Assembly (NCBI GenBank): GCA_017744935.1
Contig: JAGIAI010000040.1
Location: forward strand, 1 to 46,174
Length of the DNA stretch: 46,174 bases
Reading direction: 5' to 3'
DNA from: Variovorax sp.
GTDB lineage: Bacteria > Pseudomonadota > Gammaproteobacteria > Burkholderiales > Burkholderiaceae_C
Positions 6,720 to 14,802 of the stretch are shown here, in pieces (positions within the stretch are counted from its first letter, which is position 1; the number at the start of each line of letters is the position of its first letter). A model generated the notes under the pieces. The model made no database searches, was not told the DNA's origin, and saw only the letters and a list, made by a program, of their open reading frames with translations. Made by a program: the position numbers and the translations under genes.

Positions 6720-8295
6720 AGAAGCGCGCCGGCATCACGGCGAGGTCCTTTGCGATGCGGGGCGCGAAGCCCATTTCGGCAAGCACATCGCGCTCCAGGT
6801 CGATGCCGGGCGCGATCTCGAAAAGCTCCACGCCCTGCGGCCCCAGCCGGAAGCTCGCGCGCTCGGTGAGATAGAGCACGTCCTGCCCTCGAACCACCGA
6901 TTGAGGGCCGCTGAAGGTGATCTGGTCCACGCGTCGCACCAACTTCTTCACCGCACCCTGCTGCATCACGCGCATGCCGCCGTCGCCGGTGGAGAGCTTC
7001 ACGCCCTTTGCCGCGAAGGTGCCACAGAACACGACCTTGCGCGCGTTCTGCGCAATGTCGATGAAGCCGCCCGGCCCGACCGTGAAGCCGCCGAGGCGCG
7101 ACACGTTGACGCTGCCTTCCTCATCGAACTCGCCGAAGCCGAGGAACGCGATGTCGAGACCGCCGCCGGCGTAGAAGTCGAACTGCGTCGCGGCGTCCAG
7201 CATCGCGTTGGCGTTGCGCGCATAGCCGAACAGTTCGCCATCCATCAGCAGGCCACCGTAGGTGCCGTGCTCGATGGTCTGGTAGATGCGGCCGCTGTCA
7301 CCGCGCAGCGCGACGAGCCGCGCGACCGCGTCCGGAACACCGACACCGTAGTTGACGACAGGGCGCGCCTTGCCCGTGTTGAACAACTCCTCGGCGGCGC
7401 GGCGCGCCACGGCCTGCCGCTCGCCGAAGGCCTCGGCAGATGCAGCCTTCTCCATCGCATGGTCGGTGGCTTCGCTGTCGCGACGCGAAGCGCCGGTGAG
7501 TTCGCCCGAGAACGCCGGATCGAACGGAATCGCGTAGCTCGTGGCCTGCGCGGGATCGACCACGATCGCATCAACCCACGCTGACGGAATACGCACTTCG
7601 CGCGCCTTGAGCGAACCGCTGGGCACCCGCTCCTTCACCTGCACGATCACCTTGCCGCCGCTGTTGCGCGCGGCGAGGGCGAGCGATTGCGCATCGAGAT
7701 TGGCGGCCTCGTGCTCGAAGCTGATGTTGCCGTCATCGTCGGCCGCACTCGCGCGCACCAGCGCGATATGAATGGGAAAAGGCTTGTAGCGCAGGTACTC
7801 GCGGCCATCCATCTGCACCACTTCAGCGAGGTCCTCCTGCGCCGCCGCATTCATTCGGCCGCCACCCTGGCGCGGGTCGCAAACGGTGCCCAAGCCGACG
7901 TGCGTGAAAAGCCCCGGCCTTCCGGCCCCGATCTCGCGCATGAGCTGGCTCGACACGCCGCCGGGCAGGATGTAGGCCTCGATCTTCTCTTCCTCTGCAA
8001 GGCGCTGCATCGCGGGCGACCAGACCCAGTGGCCGCCGATTACGCGCTTCACCAGCCCTTCGTGCGCGAAGCAGTTCATGCCTTTGGTCTTCTTGTCGCC
8101 GATGCCCAGCGCATGCATCACCGTGAGTGCGCGCGGCGTTTGCGTTTCAAGGAAGCGCGCCTGCACGGCCTCGAAGAGATGCGTGGCTTCCATGAGGCCG
8201 CCACCGCCGCCCATCAGGCCGATCGTGTCGCCGTCGCGGATCAACGCAACTGCTTCGCGCGCGCTCATGAACTTGCCGCTGTTCGAATGCGTCAT
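6703..8295 (-). CDS. Acyl-CoA:acetate CoA-transferase (family I, alpha and beta fused)
   Basis: 530 residues, the fused two-half architecture of propionate-CoA-transferase/YdiF-type enzymes. The N-terminal half carries GDTIGLMGGGGG near residue 22. The C-terminal half carries the catalytic glutamate E342 in IEHGTYGG and the glycine-rich turn near 377-381. It moves CoA from one acyl-CoA to a free carboxylate through a glutamyl-CoA intermediate, activating an acid without ATP. It is the last gene of the seven-gene minus-strand operon, 11 bp after the acyl-CoA dehydrogenase, with CTAGGAGC as ribosome site. Together they would activate a carboxylic acid and start its beta-oxidation (inference). 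Confidence 0.9.
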   Translation of the reverse strand: MTHSNSGKFMSAREAVALIRDGDTIGLMGGGGGLMEATHLFEAVQARFLETQTPRALTVMHALGIGDKKTKGMNCFAHEGLVKRVIGGHWVWSPAMQRLAEEEKIEAYILPGGVSSQLMREIGAGRPGLFTHVGLGTVCDPRQGGGRMNAAAQEDLAEVVQMDGREYLRYKPFPIHIALVRASAADDDGNISFEHEAANLDAQSLALAARNSGGKVIVQVKERVPSGSLKAREVRIPSAWVDAIVVDPAQATSYAIPFDPAFSGELTGASRRDSEATDHAMEKAASAEAFGERQAVARRAAEELFNTGKARPVVNYGVGVPDAVARLVALRGDSGRIYQTIEHGTYGGLLMDGELFGYARNANAMLDAATQFDFYAGGGLDIAFLGFGEFDEEGSVNVSRLGGFTVGPGGFIDIAQNARKVVFCGTFAAKGVKLSTGDGGMRVMQQGAVKKLVRRVDQITFSGPQSVVRGQDVLYLTERASFRLGPQGVELFEIAPGIDLERDVLAEMGFAPRIAKDLAVMPARFFSAVE

Positions 8296-8306
8296 CGCTG
8301 CGGCTC

Positions 8307-9467
8307 CTAGCGGTGCAGTTCGAAGAGCGAGGCGCCCTTCTTCATCGCACTCTTGGCGATCACGCCGCGATGGATTTCGCTGGTGCCGTCGAAGATGCGG
8401 TAGATGCGCGCATCGCGGTAGTAGCGCTCGATCGGCAGCTCCTTGCAGAAGCCCATGCCGCCGAAGACCTGCACCGCGCGGTCGACCACGCGGCCCAGTG
8501 TTTCGGCCGCATGCACCTTTACCATCGCGATCTGCTCGCGCGCATCGAAGCCCTGGTCGAGCATCCATGCAGCGTGATAGACCATCCAGCGCGCAGCGTT
8601 GATCTCGATCACGCTGTCGGCCAGCATCTGCTGGACCATCTGGAAGTCGCCAATCCGCTGGCCGAACTGCTGGCGGTCGTTGGCGTAGGCCGTCATCAGT
8701 TCGAGTACGTGGCTCGCCTTGCCGATTGCGCGCGCACCGACCTGAGCGAGACGCACCACGTTGAGCGCACTCATCGCGAGCTTGAAGCCCTGCCCACGCT
8801 CGCCGAGCAGTGCCGCGTCGTCGAGCTGCACGTTGTCGAAGAAGAGTTCCAGGTGCGGTGTGCCGCGGATGCCCATCATCTGCTGGTCCTTGCCCACGGT
8901 GAAGCCCGCGAGGCCCTTGTCGACCATGAACATCGAGATCTCCTTCTCGCCGGTCCGGGCCGACACGAGGAAGAAGTCGCTCCATTCGCCGTCGCTGATG
9001 AAGTGCTTGCCACCGTTGAGGACCCAGCCGGTGTCCGTCTTCTTCGCATGCGTCCGAATGCCGGCCGCATCGGATCCGGCGCCAGGCTCGGTGATCGCGA
9101 TTGCGCAGGTGCGCTTGCCGGCCACGGACGGTTCGAGCCATCGCGCGAACTGTTCGCCCCGGCAATGCAGCAGTGGTTCGTAGACGTTGCCGAAGGCGCG
9201 GCGGATCAGGTAGTCGCTGGTGTGGCCGAACTGCTCTTCGCACAGGATTCGGTCCAGGTTCGACAGGCCGCCGCCGCCGAATTCGGCGGGCATGTTGAGC
9301 GCGTAGAGGCCCAGTGCCTTCGCCTTCTCGTGGATCGTGGTGGCGGTGTCGCGATCGATATGACCGTCGTTCTCGAGCCGATCCTCCAGCGGACGAAGCT
9401 CCTCGGCGATGAAGCGCCGCACGGTGTCGATCATCATCTTCTGCTCGTCGTTGAGCGCGAAATCCAT
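8307..9467 (-). CDS. Acyl-CoA dehydrogenase
   Basis: 386 residues, normal length. Signatures present: AIAITEPGAGSDAAG (about 122-136) for FAD/substrate, the middle beta domain, RQQFGQRIGDFQ (265-276) and QVFGGMGFCKELPIERYYRDARI in the C-terminal helical domain. At the usual catalytic-base position (E in YEGTS of medium-chain enzymes) this protein has D360 in FDGTSEIHR, and the alternative glutamate position of isovaleryl/long-chain enzymes is a valine (V238). Asp at this position also occurs in ACAD10/11-like enzymes, so activity is plausible. It should desaturate an acyl-CoA and pass electrons to ETF. TAGGAGA precedes the ATG; the gene is 10 bp after the TIM-barrel gene. Confidence 0.93.
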   Translation of the reverse strand: MDFALNDEQKMMIDTVRRFIAEELRPLEDRLENDGHIDRDTATTIHEKAKALGLYALNMPAEFGGGGLSNLDRILCEEQFGHTSDYLIRRAFGNVYEPLLHCRGEQFARWLEPSVAGKRTCAIAITEPGAGSDAAGIRTHAKKTDTGWVLNGGKHFISDGEWSDFFLVSARTGEKEISMFMVDKGLAGFTVGKDQQMMGIRGTPHLELFFDNVQLDDAALLGERGQGFKLAMSALNVVRLAQVGARAIGKASHVLELMTAYANDRQQFGQRIGDFQMVQQMLADSVIEINAARWMVYHAAWMLDQGFDAREQIAMVKVHAAETLGRVVDRAVQVFGGMGFCKELPIERYYRDARIYRIFDGTSEIHRGVIAKSAMKKGASLFELHR

Positions 9468-9477
9468 GTTCTGTCTC

Positions 9478-10293
9478 CTACAAATAGCGGCGGCTCGCCT
9501 CGAGGCACTGGCGAGCCCATTCGGCGGGGTCCATGGCGCGCATGCGATCGAGGTGCACCACCTCGACGCTCACGGGCAGGTCGGCCGGCAAGGCCGAGAG
9601 CAGGCCGGCCAGGTCGATGTCGCCTTCACCGGGCTGCAGACGGGCGCAGCGAGCCGTGTGGATCATTTCTTCGACCGTGAAGTCGCGGCCCTGCCGCGCG
9701 CGACCGGGCGCGTCGCAGATCTGCGCGTAGTGCAGCAACTGGCGTGGCAACGCACGGATGTCCTCCAGCGTGGAGTCCGAGCGATCGAAATGCAGCGCGT
9801 CGACGAGGATGCCGGCGTTCGATGGCATGCCGGCGGCCTCGATGACCGATAGCGCAGCGCGCGCATGCGGCACCGCCGTCCAGGGCATGAATTCGAGATC
9901 GGCGGTCATGCCGTAGGGCTTCATCACCTCGCACAGGCGCGCGTAGCCGTCGGCGAGGCGCGTTGTGTTTGTGTCGTCGCCCGCCACGAGCACCGCGCGT
10001 GCGCCGAGCGCCGCACCCGCATCCAGAAGCGGACGGAAGTCCGACGGGTCGAAGCCCTCGTTGATGCGGATGATCTCCAGGTCGAAGATCCCGACACCCG
10101 TGTCGCGCAAGAGCGCCACGGTTTCGCGCAGCGCGTCGGGCTTGCCGATCAGATGTTGCTGTGGTGCACCGGGCGCGTTGGGCAACAGCCGCAGACCCAG
10201 GTGCGCGTAGCCGAGCTGGGCCGCAATCCGAACGGCCTCCTGAGGAGTCGCGTCGCAGGCGGTGAGATACGCCATCGAGAGAACACGGGACAT
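9478..10293 (-). CDS. TIM-barrel sugar phosphate isomerase/epimerase-family protein
   Basis: 271 residues of the xylose-isomerase-like / AP-endonuclease-2 barrel. Acidic and polar residues at strand ends that could bind a divalent metal are E134 (DLEFMPW), D165 and H168 (ILVDALHFD), D194 and E244 (VSVEVV). The family includes hydroxypyruvate isomerases, inosose dehydratases and 3-dehydroshikimate dehydratases. With an AroE-like gene nearby a dehydratase role is attractive, but the sequence does not single it out. AAGGAGA precedes the ATG. The gene lies between the double NIPSNAP and acyl-CoA dehydrogenase genes in the minus-strand operon, with gaps of about 10 bp on each side. Confidence 0.85.
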   Translation of the reverse strand: MSRVLSMAYLTACDATPQEAVRIAAQLGYAHLGLRLLPNAPGAPQQHLIGKPDALRETVALLRDTGVGIFDLEIIRINEGFDPSDFRPLLDAGAALGARAVLVAGDDTNTTRLADGYARLCEVMKPYGMTADLEFMPWTAVPHARAALSVIEAAGMPSNAGILVDALHFDRSDSTLEDIRALPRQLLHYAQICDAPGRARQGRDFTVEEMIHTARCARLQPGEGDIDLAGLLSALPADLPVSVEVVHLDRMRAMDPAEWARQCLEASRRYL

Positions 10294-10303
10294 CGCAGTC
10301 TCC

Positions 10304-10930
10304 TTACTTCAGCGGGGAGACTGCGGTCGGCAATGCGATCGTGGAGACCATGTCGGTCGTGAGCCACGCCGGACCGCCCTTCGGCGGCCAGATGCCCTGC
10401 GCGACCGCATCGGCGCGCGCCTTGCTGCGCGCGTCCAGCGAGGGGTAGGCCCAGATGTTGGTGAAGCGCGGCGCGCCATCGAGCGCCACCATCGCAATGA
10501 CGCACGGTGACAGCCTTTCGCGCGCGGGCAGGCACTCGGCCCACAACTCGCTGGTCTTGCTGACGCCGCCGGGCTTGATGCCATAGGTGCGGATTTCGTA
10601 CACCGGCCCGGCGATGCCGGATTCGCCGCTCGGCCGCACCGGCTTCATCCAGTCGAAGGCACGGTAGCTCGCGAGTTCGAGCCGCTGATAGACCTCGCCA
10701 CAGCCGAAGGGGCTCGGGCTGGCGAGCGTGCGCTGCCGAGCGGCATCGAGCGCCGAGCGGTCCTCGAAGCCGCGCAGCACGATCATCTGGTTCAACACGC
10801 CGATGTCGCTGGTCCAGCAGGCCAGCAGTTCACCGCCCGCGCCGGGCGCGCTCGCGAAGGCTTGCACCTGTTGCGCGGCCTGCGCGGCGGTGCCGAAGGG
10901 CAAGGTCAGAGTGGCTATCTCGTAGTACAT
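10304..10930 (-). CDS. NIPSNAP-family protein, two tandem domains
   Basis: 208 residues. The first half starts MYYEIATLTLPFG and the second YEIRTYGIKPGGVSKTSELW, each the opening strand of a ferredoxin-like NIPSNAP fold; FTNIWAYPSLDARSKARAD is the family's terminal motif. The ATG at 10930 lies inside the 3' end of flavoprotein 2 (16-bp overlap), with GAGGA as ribosome site, so translation is coupled. The partner flavoprotein at 4615 has a one-domain NIPSNAP placed the same way. Function is unproven; a role on the flavoprotein's product is inferred. Confidence 0.85.
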   Translation of the reverse strand: MYYEIATLTLPFGTAAQAAQQVQAFASAPGAGGELLACWTSDIGVLNQMIVLRGFEDRSALDAARQRTLASPSPFGCGEVYQRLELASYRAFDWMKPVRPSGESGIAGPVYEIRTYGIKPGGVSKTSELWAECLPARERLSPCVIAMVALDGAPRFTNIWAYPSLDARSKARADAVAQGIWPPKGGPAWLTTDMVSTIALPTAVSPLK

Positions 10931-12747
10931 GCGATGGGTTCCTCGATGAGTGGTTCGGTGGAGACGGTCTGGGATGGCGCCGGCGCGGACGGCCGACGCT
11001 CTGCGGAAGAAGACGCCACGCCCGCGGCGTCGTGCGCGGCGATCCAGGCGAAGGTCATGGCGGGGCCGAGCGTGATGCCGCCGCTCGGGTAGTGGCCGCC
11101 CATCACGCTGGCCATGTCGTTGCCGGCTGCATAGAGGCCCGCGATCGGCGCACCCTGTCGGTCGAGCACGCGCGCGTTCGCGTCGACGCGCAAACCGGCG
11201 AAGGTGCCGAGGCTGCCGGCGACGACCTTCACGGCGTAGAACGGCCCGCGCTCGATCGGCGCCATGCATGGATTCGCGAGGCCGGGCCGCGCTTCGCCCT
11301 GCACGCGGTTGTAGGGCGTCTCGCCTTTGGCGAAATCCTCATCCCGGCCCTGCAGGGCTTGCACGTTGTAGCGTTCGACCGTGGCAGCGAGACCCGCCGG
11401 CTCGACGCCGCAGGCCGCTGCAAGTTCGGCCAACGTGCGACCGCGCTTGAGATAGCCGTTGGCCAGCATTCGGCGGTGCGAGATCGGCGCGGGCTTGACG
11501 GCACCGAGCCCGAAGCGGCGGATGAAAGCGGTATCGCATATCAACCAGGCTTCGACCGGCTCACCGGCCGGCGTTGCGGCGAGCAATCCGCGCATGAAGT
11601 CGTGATACGAATCGGCTTCGTTGACGAAGCGACGCCCATCGCGGCGCACGGCGATCAAGCCCGGCTTGGCGCGTTCGATGAGGTGCGGGAAGTGCGCCAC
11701 CGAGCCGTCCGTGCGTGGCACCAGCGACACTGGAGCGAGCGCAGCAGACTGCGCGAGATCGTCGGCAACGAGGCCGCCGACCGACTCCCCGAGGCGCAGT
11801 CCATCGCCCGTGTTGCCGCGCGATCCGGCCGACCAGTGCTCGCGGCCCGTGGGGGCATGCGGCAACAGCGCCTTCAGGCGTTCGGTGTCGTGCGGAAACC
11901 CGCCGCATGCGAGGACGACGCCGCGCGATGCTTCGATGCGCACGCGGCCCGCGGGTGATTCGACCACCGCACCCACCACGCGCTCGCCACGTCGCAGCAG
12001 CCGGCGCGCCGCGCGATCGACGAGGACCTGGACACCGGCCTCGAAAGCCGACGCCGCAAGTGCGCCCGTGAGCGCATTGCCATTGACCAGCCGTAGCCCG
12101 CGTCCATGCAGCAGGCGATCGCGGACGTACGACGCGAGGCGCTTCGCGACGTACCACGCGGAACGCGGCGACGTACTTGCGTCGAGGAAATGCCGCAGCT
12201 CCCGCCCGGAGCCGATCCCCATGCCCCAGAGCGTGGTCTCGGGCAGCGGCGGCTTGATCTGGTGGATGTGATTGCCGAGTCGCCGTCCGTCGAACGGCGC
12301 AGCGCAGACCGAACGTCCGCCTGTCGCCGCATCGGTGGTGCGGCCATGGAAGTCAGGAATCGCATTGCCGTCGATGAACCGCAGCGCCGTGTGACGCTGG
12401 AAGAAATCCACCATGCGCGGTCCGTTATCCAGGTAGGCACGGGCACGCGCTTCGTCGAACTGCGGGCCGAGTTCGCGGCGCAGATAGGCCAGCGGCCGCG
12501 CTTCGTCTTCCTCGATGCCTGCCGCGCGGGCGAGCGGATTGCGCGGGATCCACATCCAGCCGCCGGACCACGCAGTGGTTCCGCCGAGCTGGGATTCCTT
12601 CTCCACGACGATGACCGAGAGACCCAGGTGTGCCGCGGTGACTGCGGCGGCGAGCCCCCCCGCGCCGGAGCCGACGACAAGCAGATCGCACGCAAGAGTG
12701 GCCGAGGAAGGGGGCGTGGAATCGTGGGGATCTGCGTCGTCGGGCAT
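10915..12747 (-). CDS. FAD-binding dehydrogenase, 3-ketosteroid-1-dehydrogenase-like (flavoprotein 2)
   Basis: 610 residues from the ATG at 12747, clearly a paralogue of flavoprotein 1. It has a 20-residue disordered lead, then CDLLVVGSGAGGLAAA, LGGTTAWSGGWMWIP, NGPRMVDFF, LACGGFPHD, ERAKPGLIAVRRDGRRFVNEADSYHD and GPFYAVKVVAGSLGTFAG...GLYAAGNDMASVMGGHYPSGG. In the segment where flavoprotein 1 has Y-P-D-Y-H this one has I-P-D-F-H, which may alter catalysis. The C-terminus has a Ser/Pro/Ala tail of about 35 residues. No strong ribosome site is seen; the start is 14 bp after the IclR stop, so coupling is likely. It probably desaturates a cyclic ketone; the substrate is unknown. Confidence 0.9.
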   Translation of the reverse strand: MPDDADPHDSTPPSSATLACDLLVVGSGAGGLAAAVTAAHLGLSVIVVEKESQLGGTTAWSGGWMWIPRNPLARAAGIEEDEARPLAYLRRELGPQFDEARARAYLDNGPRMVDFFQRHTALRFIDGNAIPDFHGRTTDAATGGRSVCAAPFDGRRLGNHIHQIKPPLPETTLWGMGIGSGRELRHFLDASTSPRSAWYVAKRLASYVRDRLLHGRGLRLVNGNALTGALAASAFEAGVQVLVDRAARRLLRRGERVVGAVVESPAGRVRIEASRGVVLACGGFPHDTERLKALLPHAPTGREHWSAGSRGNTGDGLRLGESVGGLVADDLAQSAALAPVSLVPRTDGSVAHFPHLIERAKPGLIAVRRDGRRFVNEADSYHDFMRGLLAATPAGEPVEAWLICDTAFIRRFGLGAVKPAPISHRRMLANGYLKRGRTLAELAAACGVEPAGLAATVERYNVQALQGRDEDFAKGETPYNRVQGEARPGLANPCMAPIERGPFYAVKVVAGSLGTFAGLRVDANARVLDRQGAPIAGLYAAGNDMASVMGGHYPSGGITLGPAMTFAWIAAHDAAGVASSSAERRPSAPAPSQTVSTEPLIEEPIACTTR

Positions 12748-12761
12748 CGTCGGAAGTGCCG

Positions 12762-13592
12762 CTAGGCGGCGTAGATCGGCAATCGGCCGGACTTGCGTCC
12801 GCCGCTGCCGGAGTGGGCGCCCTGGAAGAAGGGCGAAGTGCCGCTCGCAGCGGCCATCTGCTCGCAGATCGCGAGCAGTTCGGGCGCGAGCGCGTGCATG
12901 CGTTCCTCGGTGAATCGCACTGTCGGGCCGGCGATCGTGATGACGCCGATCGGCGGCCGGTTGCCGAGGCGGACCGGCGCGGCCATCGCATTGAGGCCGG
13001 CGGTGAAGGTTTCGACGGTCACGCTGTAGCCGCGCTCGCGCGCGGCATGCACCATGTCCATCATTTCCTTCATGGTGCGCGGTGCGTTGGGCCCGTATTC
13101 CTCGGGCTGGCCGATACCCTGGCGCGATGCGAGCGTCATCGCCTCGTCGTCGCTGAGGCCGGCCATCCAGGCGAGGCCCGACGATGAACACGACAGGCGC
13201 GCGTCGCTGCCCATGTCCGGGTCGTAGCGCAGGCCCTGCCGGGCGCCCTGCGCGCGCGCAACCCACGTGAGCCGCTCGCCGTCGATGACAGACAGGCGCA
13301 CGAGCTCGCCCGAGATCTCGGCCAGCCGGTCGAGCAGCGGCTGCGAGAAGTCGACGATGCCGCTCTGGCTCAGGAAAGAAAGGCCGACGGACACCAGCTT
13401 GGTGGTCAGCATGTAGTCGCCGTGGTCGCGCAACTGACGCACGTAGCCGACGCGGATCAGCTCGTTCAGCAGGCGGTGCGCCGCGCTGCGCGGCATGTTG
13501 AGTTGGTCGGCGACAGCCGCGAGTTCGAGACCTTCTCCGTGCTGGGACAGCAGTTCGAGAATGCCCAGGGTTCTTTCCATGACGCCGCTCAT
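12762..13592 (-). CDS. IclR-family transcriptional regulator
   Basis: 276 residues. The winged HTH spans about 5-60 (MERTLGILELLSQHGEGLELAAVA...PRSAAHRLLNELIRVGYV), followed by the IclR effector domain with GLAWMAGLSDDEA and GLNAMAAPV. The start at 13592 overlaps the Gfo/Idh stop by ATGA and has AAGGAG upstream. It is unusual in being the second gene of the operon it probably controls. The palindrome TTCAA-N3-TTGAA between the divergent promoters at 14.7 kb is the best candidate operator. Most family members are repressors or activators of catabolic genes that respond to a pathway acid. Confidence 0.92.
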   Translation of the reverse strand: MSGVMERTLGILELLSQHGEGLELAAVADQLNMPRSAAHRLLNELIRVGYVRQLRDHGDYMLTTKLVSVGLSFLSQSGIVDFSQPLLDRLAEISGELVRLSVIDGERLTWVARAQGARQGLRYDPDMGSDARLSCSSSGLAWMAGLSDDEAMTLASRQGIGQPEEYGPNAPRTMKEMMDMVHAARERGYSVTVETFTAGLNAMAAPVRLGNRPPIGVITIAGPTVRFTEERMHALAPELLAICEQMAAASGTSPFFQGAHSGSGGRKSGRLPIYAA

Positions 13593-14668
13593 GATTCGCT
13601 CCTTCCTTCGTTGACGGGAAGGGTCAGCGTATCCGATGCGCGGGATGGCCCGGCCGCGGCATCGAGCACTGCACGGGTCGCGGCAAGCGTGCGCATGCCG
13701 TCGATTGCGCTGCAAAGAGAAGCGGTCTCGCGACCCTCGATGAGGCCGGCGAAATGTGCGAGTTGCCGCTCGTAGGGGTCGCCTTGATGCACCACACTCT
13801 GTTCGCGGGTGAGCTCTTCATGCCAGCCGCGTTTGCCCGCGTAGTGCCACAGCGCAAGGTCGGGCAGCGAGAGCGAGCCATGCGTGCCCGCGATGAAGTG
13901 CGATTGCACGGCCTGTCGCGGATAAGCAGGTGATTCGCCCGCACAAAAGTCCCAGCACCACGGGGCCGCGACGCAGTCCGAGACGACCACGGTGCCGATC
14001 GCGCCGCTGCTGAAGCGCAATACCGCCGCGGCGCTGTCCTCGACTTCGAACCCGCGCGTGGCGTGGCTGTCGACTGCCTGCACCGATTCGATTTCGCCGA
14101 CGAGAAAGCGCAGCAGATCGATGTCGTGGATGAGGTTGATCAGCACCGGGCCGCCGCCGGGCTGGCGGCGCCAGGGTGTCTCGAAGTAGCTGTCGGGCTT
14201 GAGGAAGGTCGCCAGTGCATTGACCGCGACGACGCGACCGAGCCGGCCGGCAGACACGATCTCACGCGCGCGTCCGATGACCGGGTTGTGGCGGCGGTGA
14301 TGGCCGATCAGCACCGGCACGCGGTATTTGGCTTCGGCATCGACGAGGCGCTGCGCGTCGGCGACCGTGTCGGCCACCGGTTTCTCGACCAGGACGGCAA
14401 CGCCTTCGGCGAGGCAATCGAGGGAGATCGATACGTGCGTGGCGTTGGGCGTTGCCACGATCGCTCCAGCGGGTCGAACAGCTTCGAGCAATGCGCAGTG
14501 GTCCGCGAACCAGGGCACGCCCGCCGCCTGCGCCGCTGCGCGTCCGGCTTCAGTCGGGTCGGCAATCCCCGCGAGCGACGTTCGATCGCTGCGCTGCAGC
14601 CGATCGATATGCGTGCGGCCGATGGCGCCGGCGCCGAACAGGGCAATGGGGATCTTGCGGTGGTCCAT
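13589..14668 (-). CDS. Gfo/Idh/MocA-family oxidoreductase
   Basis: 359 residues from the ATG at 14668, which has CCGGAGAC as ribosome site. The N-terminal Rossmann fold shows GAGAIG (12-17), ATPNATH (72-78) and VEKPVAD (94-100, with the catalytic-region lysine K96). The C-terminal alpha/beta substrate domain includes GGPVLINLIHDIDLLRFL, whose histidine/aspartate pair is typical. These enzymes oxidise or reduce a sugar, inositol or other cyclic polyol with NAD(P). It is the first gene of the seven-gene minus-strand operon; the predicted transcript start is only about 10 bases before its ATG. An oxidation step on a polyhydroxylated ring fits the cluster but is not proven. Confidence 0.9.
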   Translation of the reverse strand: MDHRKIPIALFGAGAIGRTHIDRLQRSDRTSLAGIADPTEAGRAAAQAAGVPWFADHCALLEAVRPAGAIVATPNATHVSISLDCLAEGVAVLVEKPVADTVADAQRLVDAEAKYRVPVLIGHHRRHNPVIGRAREIVSAGRLGRVVAVNALATFLKPDSYFETPWRRQPGGGPVLINLIHDIDLLRFLVGEIESVQAVDSHATRGFEVEDSAAAVLRFSSGAIGTVVVSDCVAAPWCWDFCAGESPAYPRQAVQSHFIAGTHGSLSLPDLALWHYAGKRGWHEELTREQSVVHQGDPYERQLAHFAGLIEGRETASLCSAIDGMRTLAATRAVLDAAAGPSRASDTLTLPVNEGRSES

Positions 14669-14684
14669 GGTTGTCTCCGGCCGA

Positions 14685-14745
14685 ATTCTAGATTTCTTCT
14701 GAATCACGTTCAATACTTGAATGCTATTCCATTTTTCATTACGAT
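14685..14745. promoter_or_regulatory. Back-to-back divergent promoters sharing one palindromic operator
   Basis: Leftward promoter on the minus strand: -35 TTGAAC (14708-14713), 17-bp spacer, -10 TAGAAT (14685-14690), serving the Gfo/Idh operon. Rightward promoter: -35 TTGAAT (14717-14722), 17-bp spacer, -10 TACGAT (14740-14745), serving the AroE-like gene. The two -35 boxes are the two arms of TTCAA-TAC-TTGAA (14709-14721). A protein dimer bound there would block both promoters. The IclR protein encoded in the leftward operon is the obvious candidate (inference). The segment is locally AT-rich in a GC-rich region. Confidence 0.65.
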
Positions 14746-14802
14746 CACGCCATCGCCCCGCGTTACCAAGCGGATGCGCACAACCCCAGGAGACAGATCG
14801 GA

